Translations under genes and position numbers: made by a program
NCBI RefSeq assembly: GCF_002234675.1
Contig: NC_019881.2
Span: forward strand, 17,672,494 to 17,736,493
Length of the DNA: 64,000 nt
Reading direction: 5' to 3'
DNA from: Oryzias latipes
Lineage: Eukaryota; Chordata; Actinopteri; Beloniformes; Adrianichthyidae
Shown here: piece after piece, positions 25,701 through 36,400 of the stretch
How the letters are laid out: each line of letters begins with the position of its first letter
Numbering within the stretch: the first letter of the stretch is position 1
The notes under the pieces: model-generated
Seen by the model: only the letters and a program-made list of their open reading frames with translations
Databases searched by the model: none
Told to the model about the DNA's origin: nothing

Positions 25701-26597
25701 TAGCTGGTGTGAGTAAGAGCATTAGATGGAGGCAGAAGAGTTGCCACAACTAAAAGCACAAATGAAAAGGTTTTAAAAAGTTTCTGTCAATAAGTTATTT
25801 TTATAAATAAATACATGATTACTTCTGTATACATTGATTTTTGTTTTTTCTATTGTTGCAGAAACTACTGTGTAGACAGGTGGACTTAGAGTCCCTCTCC
25901 AGTTTTCATGAAAAACTTGCCTATAGGTTGTGGATGGGACTGTTGGCGTGGAGTAATCCAACCCCCTTCCCATCATCCCTTAGTTTTCATGCTATTCTGC
26001 TATCTTACAGCCCCTCACACCCCTCAACCTAACATTACTAGAGCGGAGCAAGGAGTTTGTAGCCCGCCCAGCCTGTTTTCTACGTCACAAATACGTTTTT
26101 GTTTTTTTAACAGCATTTTCACAACGATTTCATAAGGAAATTATCTTTACATGTCTCATAATCAGAAAAATGACTCAAGACCATGTTTTAAAAAAACGAT
26201 TTTCATCGGAGTGGGTCTTTAAAAATAATTTGGAGAGGTTTTTATTTTTTCATGAAAAAAGATGAGTGAGTTTTACCTTGTAGTAGTTTGTCTCTGTTGT
26301 ACTGTGTCTCTCCACTGCAGGCAACACATGACAAAAAAAACGTAAAACAAGCAAGTTGTTAGAAAAAGCAAACAGTAGCAGCTGTTTTAAAAAGTTACTA
26401 GTACAACTTGTCTGCGTGCGTGGATAGCTAATAGCTTAACAGACTGGCTGAGACACTGAGTGCGTCTTTAAAACGCCGCTACGCACAAACAAGACGCAAT
26501 TTTTATTGAAAGAATAATAATGTTGTCGGTGTATGAAATCAATCAAGATATAAACAAACACATACTGTCGTATTAGCGTTAAACTGAAGGTCAGCAT
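19708..26597 (-). CDS. tigar: TIGAR, fructose-2,6-bisphosphatase
   Basis: Six coding exons on the minus strand: 26597-26566, 26314-26277, 24296-24175, 23236-23159, 22389-22279 and 20115-19708 (32+38+122+78+111+408 nt). All have GT-AG borders, giving 262 aa; human is 270. The N-terminus MLTFSLTLIRHGETQYN holds the phospho-accepting His11 in the RHG motif of the histidine-phosphatase superfamily; the codon for His11 is split by intron 1. LLRER (residues 86-90) carries the conserved acidic residue, TPPGGETLEQV follows, and VSHGAYIR holds the second His (residue 188). TIGAR lowers fructose-2,6-bisphosphate, pushing glucose into the pentose phosphate pathway, and protects from oxidative stress. 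At the position matching human Glu102 this protein has Asp preceded by Glu. Exon 6 carries a low-complexity insertion-like stretch (about residues 149-174) not conserved in human. Fish may have two copies; this one keeps the ancestral linkage. Confidence 0.95.
20116..22278 (-). other. tigar intron 5
   Basis: AT-rich intron with no recognised gene. It holds a good CTCF-core-like word at 21102-21117 and a low-complexity T/A-rich zone around 21820-22110. ORFs here are incidental. Confidence 0.5.
21102..21117 (+). promoter_or_regulatory. CTCF-like motif
   Basis: CCACTAGATGGCAGCA fits the known CTCF core (CCACnAGrkGGCAG) at every strongly conserved position. It lies in tigar intron 5. Binding is not shown, and such words also spread with repeats. 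Confidence 0.45.
23835..24082. repeat. Dispersed fish repeat, shortened copy
   Basis: Has the family words GGTCACGGGGACGCTGGAGC, CACACAGAAAGGACCCAGATG, GACTCGAACCAGGGCC and CACTGTGAGGCAATAGGGCT. These also occur, in the same order and spaced differently, at 46683-47045. The middle is deleted. It lies in tigar intron 3, between exons 3 and 4. Confidence 0.65.
24905..25240 (+). mobile_element. RTE-like LINE fragment in a tigar intron
   Basis: Contains GGAGGAACATTCAGAGG, GGAGGTTTGCTTTAGA, TCTGTGTGTAAATG, GAGGAACTACAGTGGAACGG and AACTGTGGTGAGAGAAGCC. These words belong to the 3' half of the reverse-transcriptase ORF of RTE-type fish LINEs. The reading frame is broken by several shifts. It would join just upstream of the tail seen at 6438-6700. 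Confidence 0.65.
25562..25581 (+). repeat. Poly-C tract
   Basis: About 20 consecutive C in tigar intron 2. Length is likely unreliable in the assembly. Similar C or G runs occur near 102-114, 1580-1594, 31395-31412 and 51429-51440. Confidence 0.8.
25855..26222 (+). mobile_element. MITE family 1, internally deleted copy
   Basis: Left part is missing or scrambled. The right part has TTACAGCCCCTCACACCCC, GCCCGCCCAGCCTGTTTTC, CTACGTCACAAATACG, TCAGAAAAATGACTC and the clean right end TCATCGGAGTGGGTCTTTAA. It lies 55 bp from tigar exon 2. Confidence 0.65.
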
Positions 26598-26680
26598 CGT
26601 TGGTTGGAGCTACTTCCGGGGTGAGTCGTTTGAGTAATGTGACGTAACGCCTGCGTCACAGACTGACTGCAATCCAATGC
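26598..26680 (-). promoter_or_regulatory. tigar: tigar promoter
   Basis: On the minus strand, within 85 bp of the ATG: an ETS site CCGGAAGT (26612-26619), two CRE/ATF-like words (plus-strand TGACGTAA at 26640-26647 and TGCGTCA at 26652-26658) and a plus-strand CCAAT word at 26674-26678. No TATA box. This is the look of a housekeeping, possibly bidirectional promoter. Confidence 0.5.
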
Positions 26681-27025
26681 GGGATTTTGTTGAAAAATAA
26701 ACTTCTTTGACTCTAGTATCACTACAAAGAAAAAGTTTACTTTTACAAATGTAGAAAAACAGAAATAATTTCTACATTTATTGGTTTCATAAAATATTCA
26801 TATCAATGTTATAGAGGTTTTAATTCATTTACTCACTCAAAGCTAATAAGGTTTGCATATTTATTATTATTTACTTTTTTCCAGTTCCCCTCCTTAACAT
26901 ATTTGTAAGTTATTTTTTTTTGTTTTTCCGTTTGTGTTTTAAATAGTTGTCATTTAAATGTCACAGAGCACTTGTGTCTTTTGTCTGTAACTCTGTTTTC
27001 AATAAAGTTTTTTTAAAAAGAAGTT
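26610..27025 (+). ncRNA. Possible divergent spliced non-coding transcript
   Basis: On the strand opposite tigar, a consensus donor (GG/GTGAGT at 26620/26621) lies beside the ETS site. A polypyrimidine tract with TTTTTTCCAG ends at 26884, and an AATAAA at 27001-27006 is followed by a T-run. Together they outline a two-exon transcript leaving the tigar promoter the other way. It has no ORF. This is purely signal-based and no transcript evidence is available. Confidence 0.2.
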
Positions 27026-28343
27026 CTGTAGTTTTTATGGACTCTTTATTTTAAGAATTAAAAAAAAAACTTCCTTAGAAAAATAAATAAAAATAACCAT
27101 TAGTCACTGAACTGTACCAGACCAAGTTCCTCCTCTTTTAAACCTTTAAATTTTAACCCTTTATTCTTTGTTTTCCTTTTTTCTGTAAAATCGAGTTTCC
27201 CCTAAAAGTCTGTTTTGATTAATTCAGAGGCCATCAGAATAATCTCCAGCTCATCTCATAGGCTATAGAGCTGACTAGATCACTGGTAAATAAATTAAAA
27301 TGATTAAAATTAGGGGACTTGGTTGATTCAAATCATGTTCAAAATAAATAAATAAAAATACCCAAGAGTATCCAAAGGCTCCTCCTTATATGAGATAAGA
27401 AATACAGTTTGACAGGATCGAATAAGTTCCAAATGCTAAACTTCACTTTATCTCCACAAGAGTAAGAGCTACACTAAAAAATGGTAAATACATGAAAAAA
27501 ATTGAAAGCAATTATAAGATATATAAATAAGGGAGTCAAAAAGATGCATTATGTGTTTCATGTTTTACCATTATTGTTATTTATTTTTGTAATTTTCTAA
27601 AAGTTACTGTTTCTGTTGGCTTGGACTTAAGTTGTTAAATTTTATCCAAAGCCCATTTCTAATTTTCCATATTGTCAGTCATCACTATTCTTCTGCTTAT
27701 GATGGATACCTTTTCTGTATATCAGTTCAGAATAAATAGCAATAGAAATGACATATTTCCTGCACATTTAGATGCAATACAACTTTTAAAATGGAGAAAT
27801 AAAAAATGCCTTTATAGTGTGCTATATTAAACGAATCCTAAGTTTTCAAAACAATTTTTCCTCTTATTTTAGCTTTTTCCAAATAAGTTTTACATTAAAA
27901 AACATATTTGATCTTTTTCCCTCTAATCAGAAAAGCTCAAAGCCTTAAAATGGTTTTAGCCAATTTATTGATGTCAAATAGTGGAGGTACACTGTATGGT
28001 TGCACTTGGAGAGACGATTGGAATAACAACCACATGGAACTGAGAAATTGTAAAACTGAGTATACTGGTACCTCAAATATAAGCTTTTCATTTTTTTAAT
28101 GAACTGATTCAAACATGTCAATAGGTAACTTTTTTTTTTGTCTTTCTGATACACATAACGTACAGTATAGGATGTTGTACTTAGCACCATACATGAAAAC
28201 GCCCATTTTAGGCTGCAGGCGCTTAATTTTAGTGGGATCTGTCAACTGGCATTTCTTAACATCCAGACAGAAAACAAAGGAAAAAAAGAAACCCGTCCAA
28301 CAAATCTGGAGTGAAGATGACGTGTGTGTGATGCCAAGTGTGT

Positions 28344-28410
28344 TGAGGTAAAGGTGAGATGGGCACTCACTCAATCCAATTTGATTATCCTGAGGTACAA
28401 TTAAGCAGCA
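28344..28410 (-). promoter_or_regulatory. ccnd2: let-7 and miR-15/16 seed matches
   Basis: The plus strand shows TGAGGTA at 28344-28350 and 28391-28397, the first seven bases of let-7, so the minus-strand mRNA has TACCTCA sites. AGCAGCA at 28404-28410 gives a TGCTGCT site for the miR-15/16 family. Both families are known to repress CCND2 in mammals. Confidence 0.5.
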
Positions 28411-28595
28411 AGAGTATGATAGAACAAAAGATAGAGAAAAGATACAATTACATTAACAAAAACATGCTAATTCAAAAATAAAATTAAAAAAATCTGCCAA
28501 CACAAGTACTTCCAGTCCCGCACCAAGCTGTGTTACTTTGCCTCTGGTACAAACAGAATGGAAAAGCAGACTTGTTACATACACATTTCATAATA

Positions 28596-28668
28596 TAGCA
28601 GCACACAAGTGAATGACAATAAGGCATTTTTTTTTTGTAAGACTAGAGAGAAAAGCTTAATAGCAGCA
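28596..28668 (-). promoter_or_regulatory. ccnd2: Two 8-mer miR-15/16 seed matches
   Basis: TAGCAGCA at 28596-28603 and 28661-28668 on the plus strand gives two full TGCTGCTA 8-mer targets, 65 bases apart, in the ccnd2 mRNA sense. The first match extends one more base (C). The spacing is short enough for joint action. Confidence 0.5.
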
Positions 28669-30435
28669 AGAAAATGAATATAATCTATCTTCCTTACTTT
28701 GGAAACATCTCAGTTATAAACAGAACATTTAAAAGCACAAACATTTTTTTATGTTTAAAGCATTTTTTGGGAACAAAACAAAACAAAAAAAAGAGACTAA
28801 TTTTTGGCTTTTTTTTTTGCACAAACATGCCAGAATACAGATCAAAAACTACATTTCTGTTGTAAAATGTAAAGTACATTTCAAGCATTTTACTCATTGA
28901 GAAATTCGTGATGCAAATTTGTAAAACTCCCACAAATGCTCTTTAAACTGCAGCTCAAAAAGCAACACAGACACACACACACACACAAACACACGCACAC
29001 ACAAAGAATATGAATAATTGTTGGTGGAGTGGGATCACTAAATCTAAAAGGAAAAAAAATAATAAAATTCAAGTTTAGGGTTAAATAAATGGTCTGCATG
29101 TGGCTTTGCATGCCTTAGTTTATGGATGTATTATACCTTTATGCTGATTCTCCTATGTCTATACACCAGTTTGGGCATAACTTTGATGACAACATGCAAC
29201 ACCCCATGGGAAACCAGCCCAGATAAGGAAATTAAAACAAACAAAACGAGCAAATAACTTAAAATAAAAGTTGGAATAAAACAAAAAAAGAATGACCCCA
29301 TAAAAACCTCTGAACTCTTGACAACCATCCCCTTACCAAACTTAAGGAGTGTGATTTAAAAGTGCATCAATATTGCTCGTGTCGTCCTTTCTAAAAAGTA
29401 ATTGATAACAAGAAAAACTGCAGAACATGCAAACCCACCCCGACAGTCATCGGGGATCCTTTCTGCGCCTGTGAGTCACTCAAGGACGACTGCAGAAACA
29501 TCTTAAAGCTTTAAGTCGCTCTTCTCACTTCTGCTTCCAGGCCTTCATTAACCCCAGACCTCTGCATTTTCAGCCACTTTCCACATACCTTCCTTTCCTA
29601 GACTCCTCTCAAAAACTTGCTTCTCTGTCCTCTGAAACTTGGCGAAGAAAAACTTTCCAAAACCTCCATTTGTTCCATAAACTGAGCCCAGAATCTCTTT
29701 CGAACAGCCCGACAAACACGCCGACTGAAAACAGCACAACAGCCTGCAGAAATTCAAAAACGCTCCTGTCTGGAACTGGCAGTTAAATGGAGACCGCTTG
29801 AACGTCTTTCCTCCGTGAGCAGGCGCAGCCCACTCCGAGCCGGGACCTCAGTTATAAGCGGTGCTACAGGTGCAGATGCGTGACGCATCGCCGGAAATCG
29901 ATTTTATGTTAAAGTTGTGCACGGACAAAGATCCATCTCAATCGCTGCTGCAAGAACTTTCAGAACAGAAACCTCCAATTAAACTGCAAGATGACGATTA
30001 CTCACGAAGGATAGTGAAAGAGTAACAAAATTCTAGATACATGTACATCAATTACTTATTTTACTAAGTGTTATGAACTAAAATATGAATATTTCATCTA
30101 ATTATGCAATCTTCCTTTCAAGTATGAGCATATTTCCAGGCTTCCACTCAAGAAACCTAAGGCACTATCAAGTTTTTCAAGAATGAATCTTATTTTTTAT
30201 TTTAAATAGCTTGTTCGATCTACTTGTGGTCCGTACAAAAAGGTGGAATTACACCATCCAGGTGTGAATGGAGTTGGGGGAAAAAAGGGGAAATTTCTTA
30301 GTTTCTAAAGTTCATAGATTGTCACACCATCAAGTGTGGAGCAACTCCGAGAAGAGACTGACATGTCGTGCCCCCCCCTCGGTGCAGTCAGTTCATTGGT
30401 CGGCAGGCACAAGCGAGTCGGGTGGCGTGAGGAGC

Positions 30436-33400
30436 TCATAAGTTGACGTCACGCACATCTGTGGGGGTGCTGGACTGATCTTGCTGCTCCCTCGCCTTGC
30501 TGCCGGCTCTGACGCCGCTCTCCTGCCGGTGCTGCTGGCCCTGCTGCAGGCTGGAGGCCAGAACACGCTCTATCTGCTCCTGGCAGGCCCTCAAACAATC
30601 CTGGAGCAGAACAGAAACTCTTATTAAACCTCTTTGCAGACTGGACCACATGCATTATGACAAATATGCTTGTGTTAAACGTTATGTTATTTAAAACTGG
30701 AACCTTTTCTGCCATAGAACAATATCTGAGCTGTGAAACTTCCCAAATGTTTGGCTCTTATGGTAATTAGGGATGTCCCGATCCAGTCAATTAATTTCAA
30801 ACTTTATTGAAATCGGATGTTGTATCCCGATCAGGGATTGATTTTATTTTATTTTCAGTATTATGATCAGCGCTATGCATTTTTAAGCTTATTATCATTA
30901 CAGATAAATACTCTACTAGAAGTCTGCATGTCAGGAACAACATGTTATGGCTGCAAAACGCAGTAGATTACAGCACAAGTTTGAGCAGGAAACACAAAAA
31001 CAGTTTCTTAAAGTCAACAAGCTACTCAAAGATCCTGACTTCTGGGCTGAAATACTCTCTTTTTTTGGGAATTTTAAATAGCGAGACAGCAGTGAGGCGG
31101 CTCTCAAGGGATCGTCTACAAAGTTCAAGCTCTGGGAAATAAAAAGTGATTAAAAAATAAATTAAAAAAATTAATGTCTCAAAAACAAATCAATCTTCTG
31201 AAGAAACTGTCCTAAAAATTGATACAGGAATTTGGATTTCGGCTAAAAGCGACAATCGTAATTAAAAGAACCACAGGGAACGCTTTGAAATTAGATCAAA
31301 AGGTAGAGCACAACCTGGATCTATTTAGTTTGCATTTACTGATTTTGTTTGTGTGTAAGTATTAAATGGGGAGTCCTTGAAATTAAAATGGATTGCCCCC
31401 CCCCCCCCCCCCAAAAAAAAAGAAATCATTTTTGGGACATCCCTAATTATAGATATCCCAAGAACACAAAAACATTTAGGAGAACACTTTAAAATGCAAA
31501 TTTTTCTCAAACCTGCCATGATTTTAAACATTTAGTCCTCTTAAAATATTCTGTTGACTTTTGTCACGTAGACCTCACTTGAAACAGAAATGTTAGTCAG
31601 TTCACCTTTAATCACCTGTCAGCAGAAACACAAACGATGGTCCTTTGCTGCATTTGACACACAAGTTGTTTAACAGATCACATGCCTGCCATACCAGCAA
31701 GGAATTATGTGTCAGTAGGTAGGTGTTCCTGTCTGCATCATGACCATAACAATGAGCACCAGCACACAGCAATACCGCCGACACAGAGCAGAGAATCACA
31801 AGGTGGGCTTTAACTGCAACCCAGCGACACGAAATGCGTTTGTGCCTGCAGCTCCTGCAGGACTTGAGCAGAGGAGGGCCCCTAAACAAGCTCTGGGGTC
31901 CAGACAGAATATGAGTGGATCTGAGACAAATTGTTCTTCTTCCAACCCCCCCCCCCAACTAAAGTTTACAGCACGGTCAATCCCATCTGGGGGTCTAAAG
32001 GAAATGGCTGTGACCCACTGCTCCCTGACCCTCCGAGTTTGGGTGTAAAGCAGAGCAGAGGACTGCGAGACCGGATGTTTTTGGACAACTTTACTTATGG
32101 AAAGGGGATCCTCTCTTTGTCTGCACTGGCCCCCGCCACCCCCAGCAGGTCTGTACGGAAGATGTGGGAGGTCTGCCTCCCTGGAAAAAAAAAAAAAAAA
32201 AACCTCCTCGATGTGTAAAGAATGAGCCAAAACTCGCAAAGAGGCCAACATTCCTTTAAAATGTACGAATAATTGGAACCTGATGGTCTGCAGTCTGTTG
32301 TGACGGCGGGTTTGTGAGGCCCAGGTTGCTATGGCAACACAACCACAATCAGCAGGCAACAGGGGGATTTCTACACTAAACTGTTAGGATCCATCACAAG
32401 ATATTCAAAGGATCCTAAAAGCACAACAACACAGAACGAATACTCAAACTCAACAGAGCAGATGAAAACATTTCATTTCCCCAAAAGTTTTTATTTCCCT
32501 TTGCTAAAAAAAAAAAAAAATCGACTTCTTCTCTTTAATGTACACTTATTCCCTCCACTAGGAGGGGCACACAGCTAAAGTGGAAGCTATACAAAGAAAA
32601 TGCATGTGTCCAACCACAAGAATGTGGGAAACATTCCCTTTGCCGCTGCTCTTTATAGCAGCAGTCTGGCTCTCCAGACAAAAACCAAAAGCTTGCTCTC
32701 TCTCTCTCTCCATGAAAAGTAAATAGCTTCAGTCTGCCACTACTGAAGTCGTCATTCTTGTTTACTAAAAAGGCTTTTTATGTTGCTGCGACTTCTTCTG
32801 AGGATGGACTGCCGTTCAATTTGCTCCTCGCGAGTGTGACACTCACCACCTCGGTGTTGGTGATCTTGGCCAGCAGGTCTGTCAGGTTATCTCGATTCAG
32901 CCGCTGGTCAGTGTGGTAGATCTGCAGGCCGCAGATGGCGGCGGCCATGCTGCCTGTGGCGATCATAGAGGGCGGGTTCATGGCGAGCCGGTCATCTGGT
33001 GAGCAAAGAGAATCGATGTGGGCTTAATCAAGCCGGAAACAGCAGACTGAAAGCATATTTTTAGCTAAAACACAATGAGCATACCGAAAAAACTGTAAGA
33101 CGCATAACAGGTGAAAAGATCTGAGCCAGTGTGCTCGCCCCACAGCAAACCTGATTTTCCCACAGTCTGGGATTTCAGCAGATTTTTTTGCACGGTGGAA
33201 ACCATCTGGTGTTTTTCCTAAAATCATCAGTTCCGATTTAAAAAGCAGAGTAGGAAACCTCCTACTCGCTAAGCAATAAGCTCCAGGCCCGACTCCCCCG
33301 AGTCTACATCCAAGTCCAACAGACTTGAGAAACAGCAGGTCTGCCCGGACGAGGAGCATGAAATTTCAAATTTAAGAACAAGTGGCTCAACACTTGTGGC

Positions 33401-36400
33401 TTATTGATAAAAAGCAGAAGCTAAATTAGATGGTCTCTTATTGCTGTTACAGCGCGTTACTTTAAAGCAAATGATCTAATAGTTGGAGGTATTTTGGGAG
33501 AAGCAGAGTGTGGAGCATGCCAGGAATTCTTTGACCATTTGACATTGTAACTTCCTGAATCTAAAAGTCCAACCCTCAAACATGAACGGCCAACTTCTCA
33601 ATTGATTTAAAAAAGAAATGCCTTTCAAGCTCTATTCAATTTCTTTGTTTTTCTAAAACTTTTTTGTCTTCTTTATGCCTTAAAATCGATCATTTTTCAA
33701 AATCTTGAAGACCAACTGATGAAAATCATCTTTGCAGCATTTTCACGCATTTTTTTTAAATGATGAGGATATTAAAAAGTAAAGTTCAATACTAGGGCTT
33801 GGTTGATAAAATTGATCAACTGATCTGAATCGATACAAAGTTAATAAACCAATCATCTATCCATAAAAGTGGAGATCGATCTTCTATGTCTTTCCTAGTC
33901 CACTAGCTTGATGCTAATGGATAATGGAATTTCCCATAGGACAGCTAATGCTAACGCTCGTTAGACCTAAACATGCACTGCTGACTAAATGAACAGATTT
34001 ATAAACTCACAGGCATGAGTCTACCAAACTCTTAAGGAAACTTTTTTTAAAGTGACAATTAAAGGACAGTTTTTTACTCAAAACAGCTTGAAGAAAGTGT
34101 AATGCTATGGTGTGAGCTCCACCTAGTGGCCAAACTTAAACGCCCTCCAGCAGAAGCAGAACATTTATTTTTGTAATATAAGACAATTTAGAGACTTTAC
34201 AATATTAATGATCTGCACAAATCTGTTGGAACTTCTCCGTTCTACAAACTAAACACTGTATGGTGTTAACAATCTCATTGGTTTACAATTTCACTAATAC
34301 ATTTTACTTTTTTTTGGTGTAAACAAATGGATGATGGGAACGGAGGAGGGGCTTACTCTGCACCATTAGTCCCACCCACAACTCAGAGGTGAATTTCGAA
34401 TGAACTACTGCCGCTCTACAGAAACTATGTCCTAAAAAATGACACAGCTTTTTAAAGTGTGGCTAAAACAGCATAATTGTAATTAAAAGACCACTGAGAA
34501 ACGCTTTGAAAATGAATCAACAGATGATCGGAGCAGGTCTTTAAGAAATTATTGTGTCAAAGTCTTTGTCCAGTTCTCTAACTGAGGAAGCATTTGCAAT
34601 TCTTGAAACAATGCAAGACAAAACTGATGTCCCGATAGCTCTGATTAAACTGGGAGGAAGAATCTGCTCGACTACGCCCGTGCTCTCCACAAGGGACCAG
34701 CTGTCAATAGGAGGAGCTCCTCCAATAAAAGAATAACATCTCAACTCCATATAAAACTCCAAACATTTACATTACTGCAAAACCACACCAGGCCTCCCCC
34801 CCCTCTTAAGTGTGGCTGCTTTGCGCTCGGATATAAGCAGCTGCTTACAAATAGCACGAGCAACCACTGAAACACACCCAACTACACAAAAAAGTGGGCC
34901 TGAAGCTTAAGACTGGATTTGAAACTCCTTGAAGGAGCCATTGGTTAATAACAAAGACGAGTAAACAAGCGCTGATTGGCCTGATCTGACCATACTCCTA
35001 TTTGGAAGGAATTTCACTGCTCCTTTGTTTTGCTCCCCCCTCATTGAATTAAGTAAAATGAGTTAGGAGATGAAAGGTGGCTTTGTGATAAAAGTCCTGT
35101 GAATTGTGAGTCCCAAGTGATCCTGCTGTCATTTTTTTTCTTCTGTTCAGGATATGAAAATATTAAGGGGCTTGCTTAGATACACACATGGGAGTACCAT
35201 GAAAATTCACCTAGAAGAGGGGGCCTGAAGGGACACGGGTTTGTCTTGAGATTATTTTTGGGACGTGAAGCCGGGATGGGAGGAGAAGACAGATCCCTGG
35301 ATCACAGCCCTGGCTATCTAAACCTGGAGGCTTCCCCGTCACCCAGAAAAACCTGGGTCACTCAGTACACTGTCTACTCAAGCACTTACAGTATGATACA
35401 ATCATCAGCAGACTATGTGGATAATCTAAATACAGAACTGATAGGAGTTTTCCCAGGCACTTAGCTGGGATACTTGAGCATGCACTTAAAAGCAGCTATA
35501 AAGAAAGGGAAAAAAAAACTAGTAAAGTTGTTGGAAAGTGGATAAAGCAACCCGTAGAGAAGAAAGAGGTCATAGATGACTCACAGTCAGAGAATGCCTG
35601 AGTGTGTGGGAAAATTCTGGTGGCTGCGAGAATAAAAAAGCTGCAAACCGAGAGACAAAACATTAAATATGATCATTGTGTTTTTGTTTTTTACCTGTAG
35701 CACAAAGAGCGATAAAAGTCTGCGTGTGCTTTCGGACCAACGCTAACTTGTCTTTGGGAATAGGCAGCCTGCGCATGATGTGCTCTATAAAATCATTGGG
35801 GATAACGGAGGCCATGTTCCACTTCAACTTCCCCAGCACCACCAGCTCCCACTCCTAAAAGGAAACAGAGGAATGACATAAAAATGTGTCAGTCAGTTCA
35901 AAATGTGACTCTTAGCAAAATCGACTCCGTCAGGGGGTTAAATGGCGTGCTTCCATGCCTTCATTGACCGTGAAAAAGATCACAGCCCATCCCTATTCCC
36001 AGAGGAAATAGCTCTGTAAGAAGAGTAACATTTCTTAATTTTATCTCTCCTCGCTGCATCTTATCTGTGTGCCTTTCTCATTCCTCGCATCCTTTGTGTT
36101 CATATCGCCGGCATGTGACAAGCTTTGCCCTGCTTAGAGGCCCTGCCAATGAGACGGCAAGCCCCTTCCTTCCTGTCACAAGCCTCAAATAGATACAGTG
36201 AGTTTGCAGTGCAAACGAAGGAGCAGAGATGACTGACTCTAGTTCCAAAGAGAAAGCAAAAAACTTGAATCTGTAAGCTTTAATTTGTTTAGAAACCACA
36301 GATTTAAAAATGCTATAACTTTACCCCCCCCCCCAAATTTAGGATTTGAGTCGATGTAAGGCTCAAACAAAACCGGAGCATTTTTAGAGATTAATCAACA

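Larger units (their letters stand above)
27964..30435 (-). other. ccnd2: Likely ccnd2 3' UTR
   Basis: Runs from the ccnd2 stop to the first good minus-strand poly(A) signal (TTTATT on plus at 27964-27969). Vertebrate CCND2 mRNAs have long 3' UTRs. This stretch is poor in mobile elements, rich in A/T tracts and holds clustered miR-15/16 and let-7 seed matches at 28344-28668. A (CA)n tract lies at about 28969-29001. The true end is not known; another AATAAA lies near 27580. Confidence 0.55.
30601..32846 (-). other. ccnd2 intron 4
   Basis: Holds a hAT-like element (30768-31445), a poly-C run (31395-31412), and a palindromic RFX X-box-like word at 32325-32338. Long ORFs over 31600-32360 have no recognisable domain. 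Confidence 0.5.

Noticed and set aside
31608..32359. ORFs of 95-187 codons on both strands in ccnd2 intron 4
   Set aside because: They include poly-C and poly-A readings (Gly and Lys/Phe runs) and have no family signature.
34541..34762. Overlapping ORFs on both strands after a MITE end
   Set aside because: No domain, no splice context, inside ccnd2 intron 3; probably chance.
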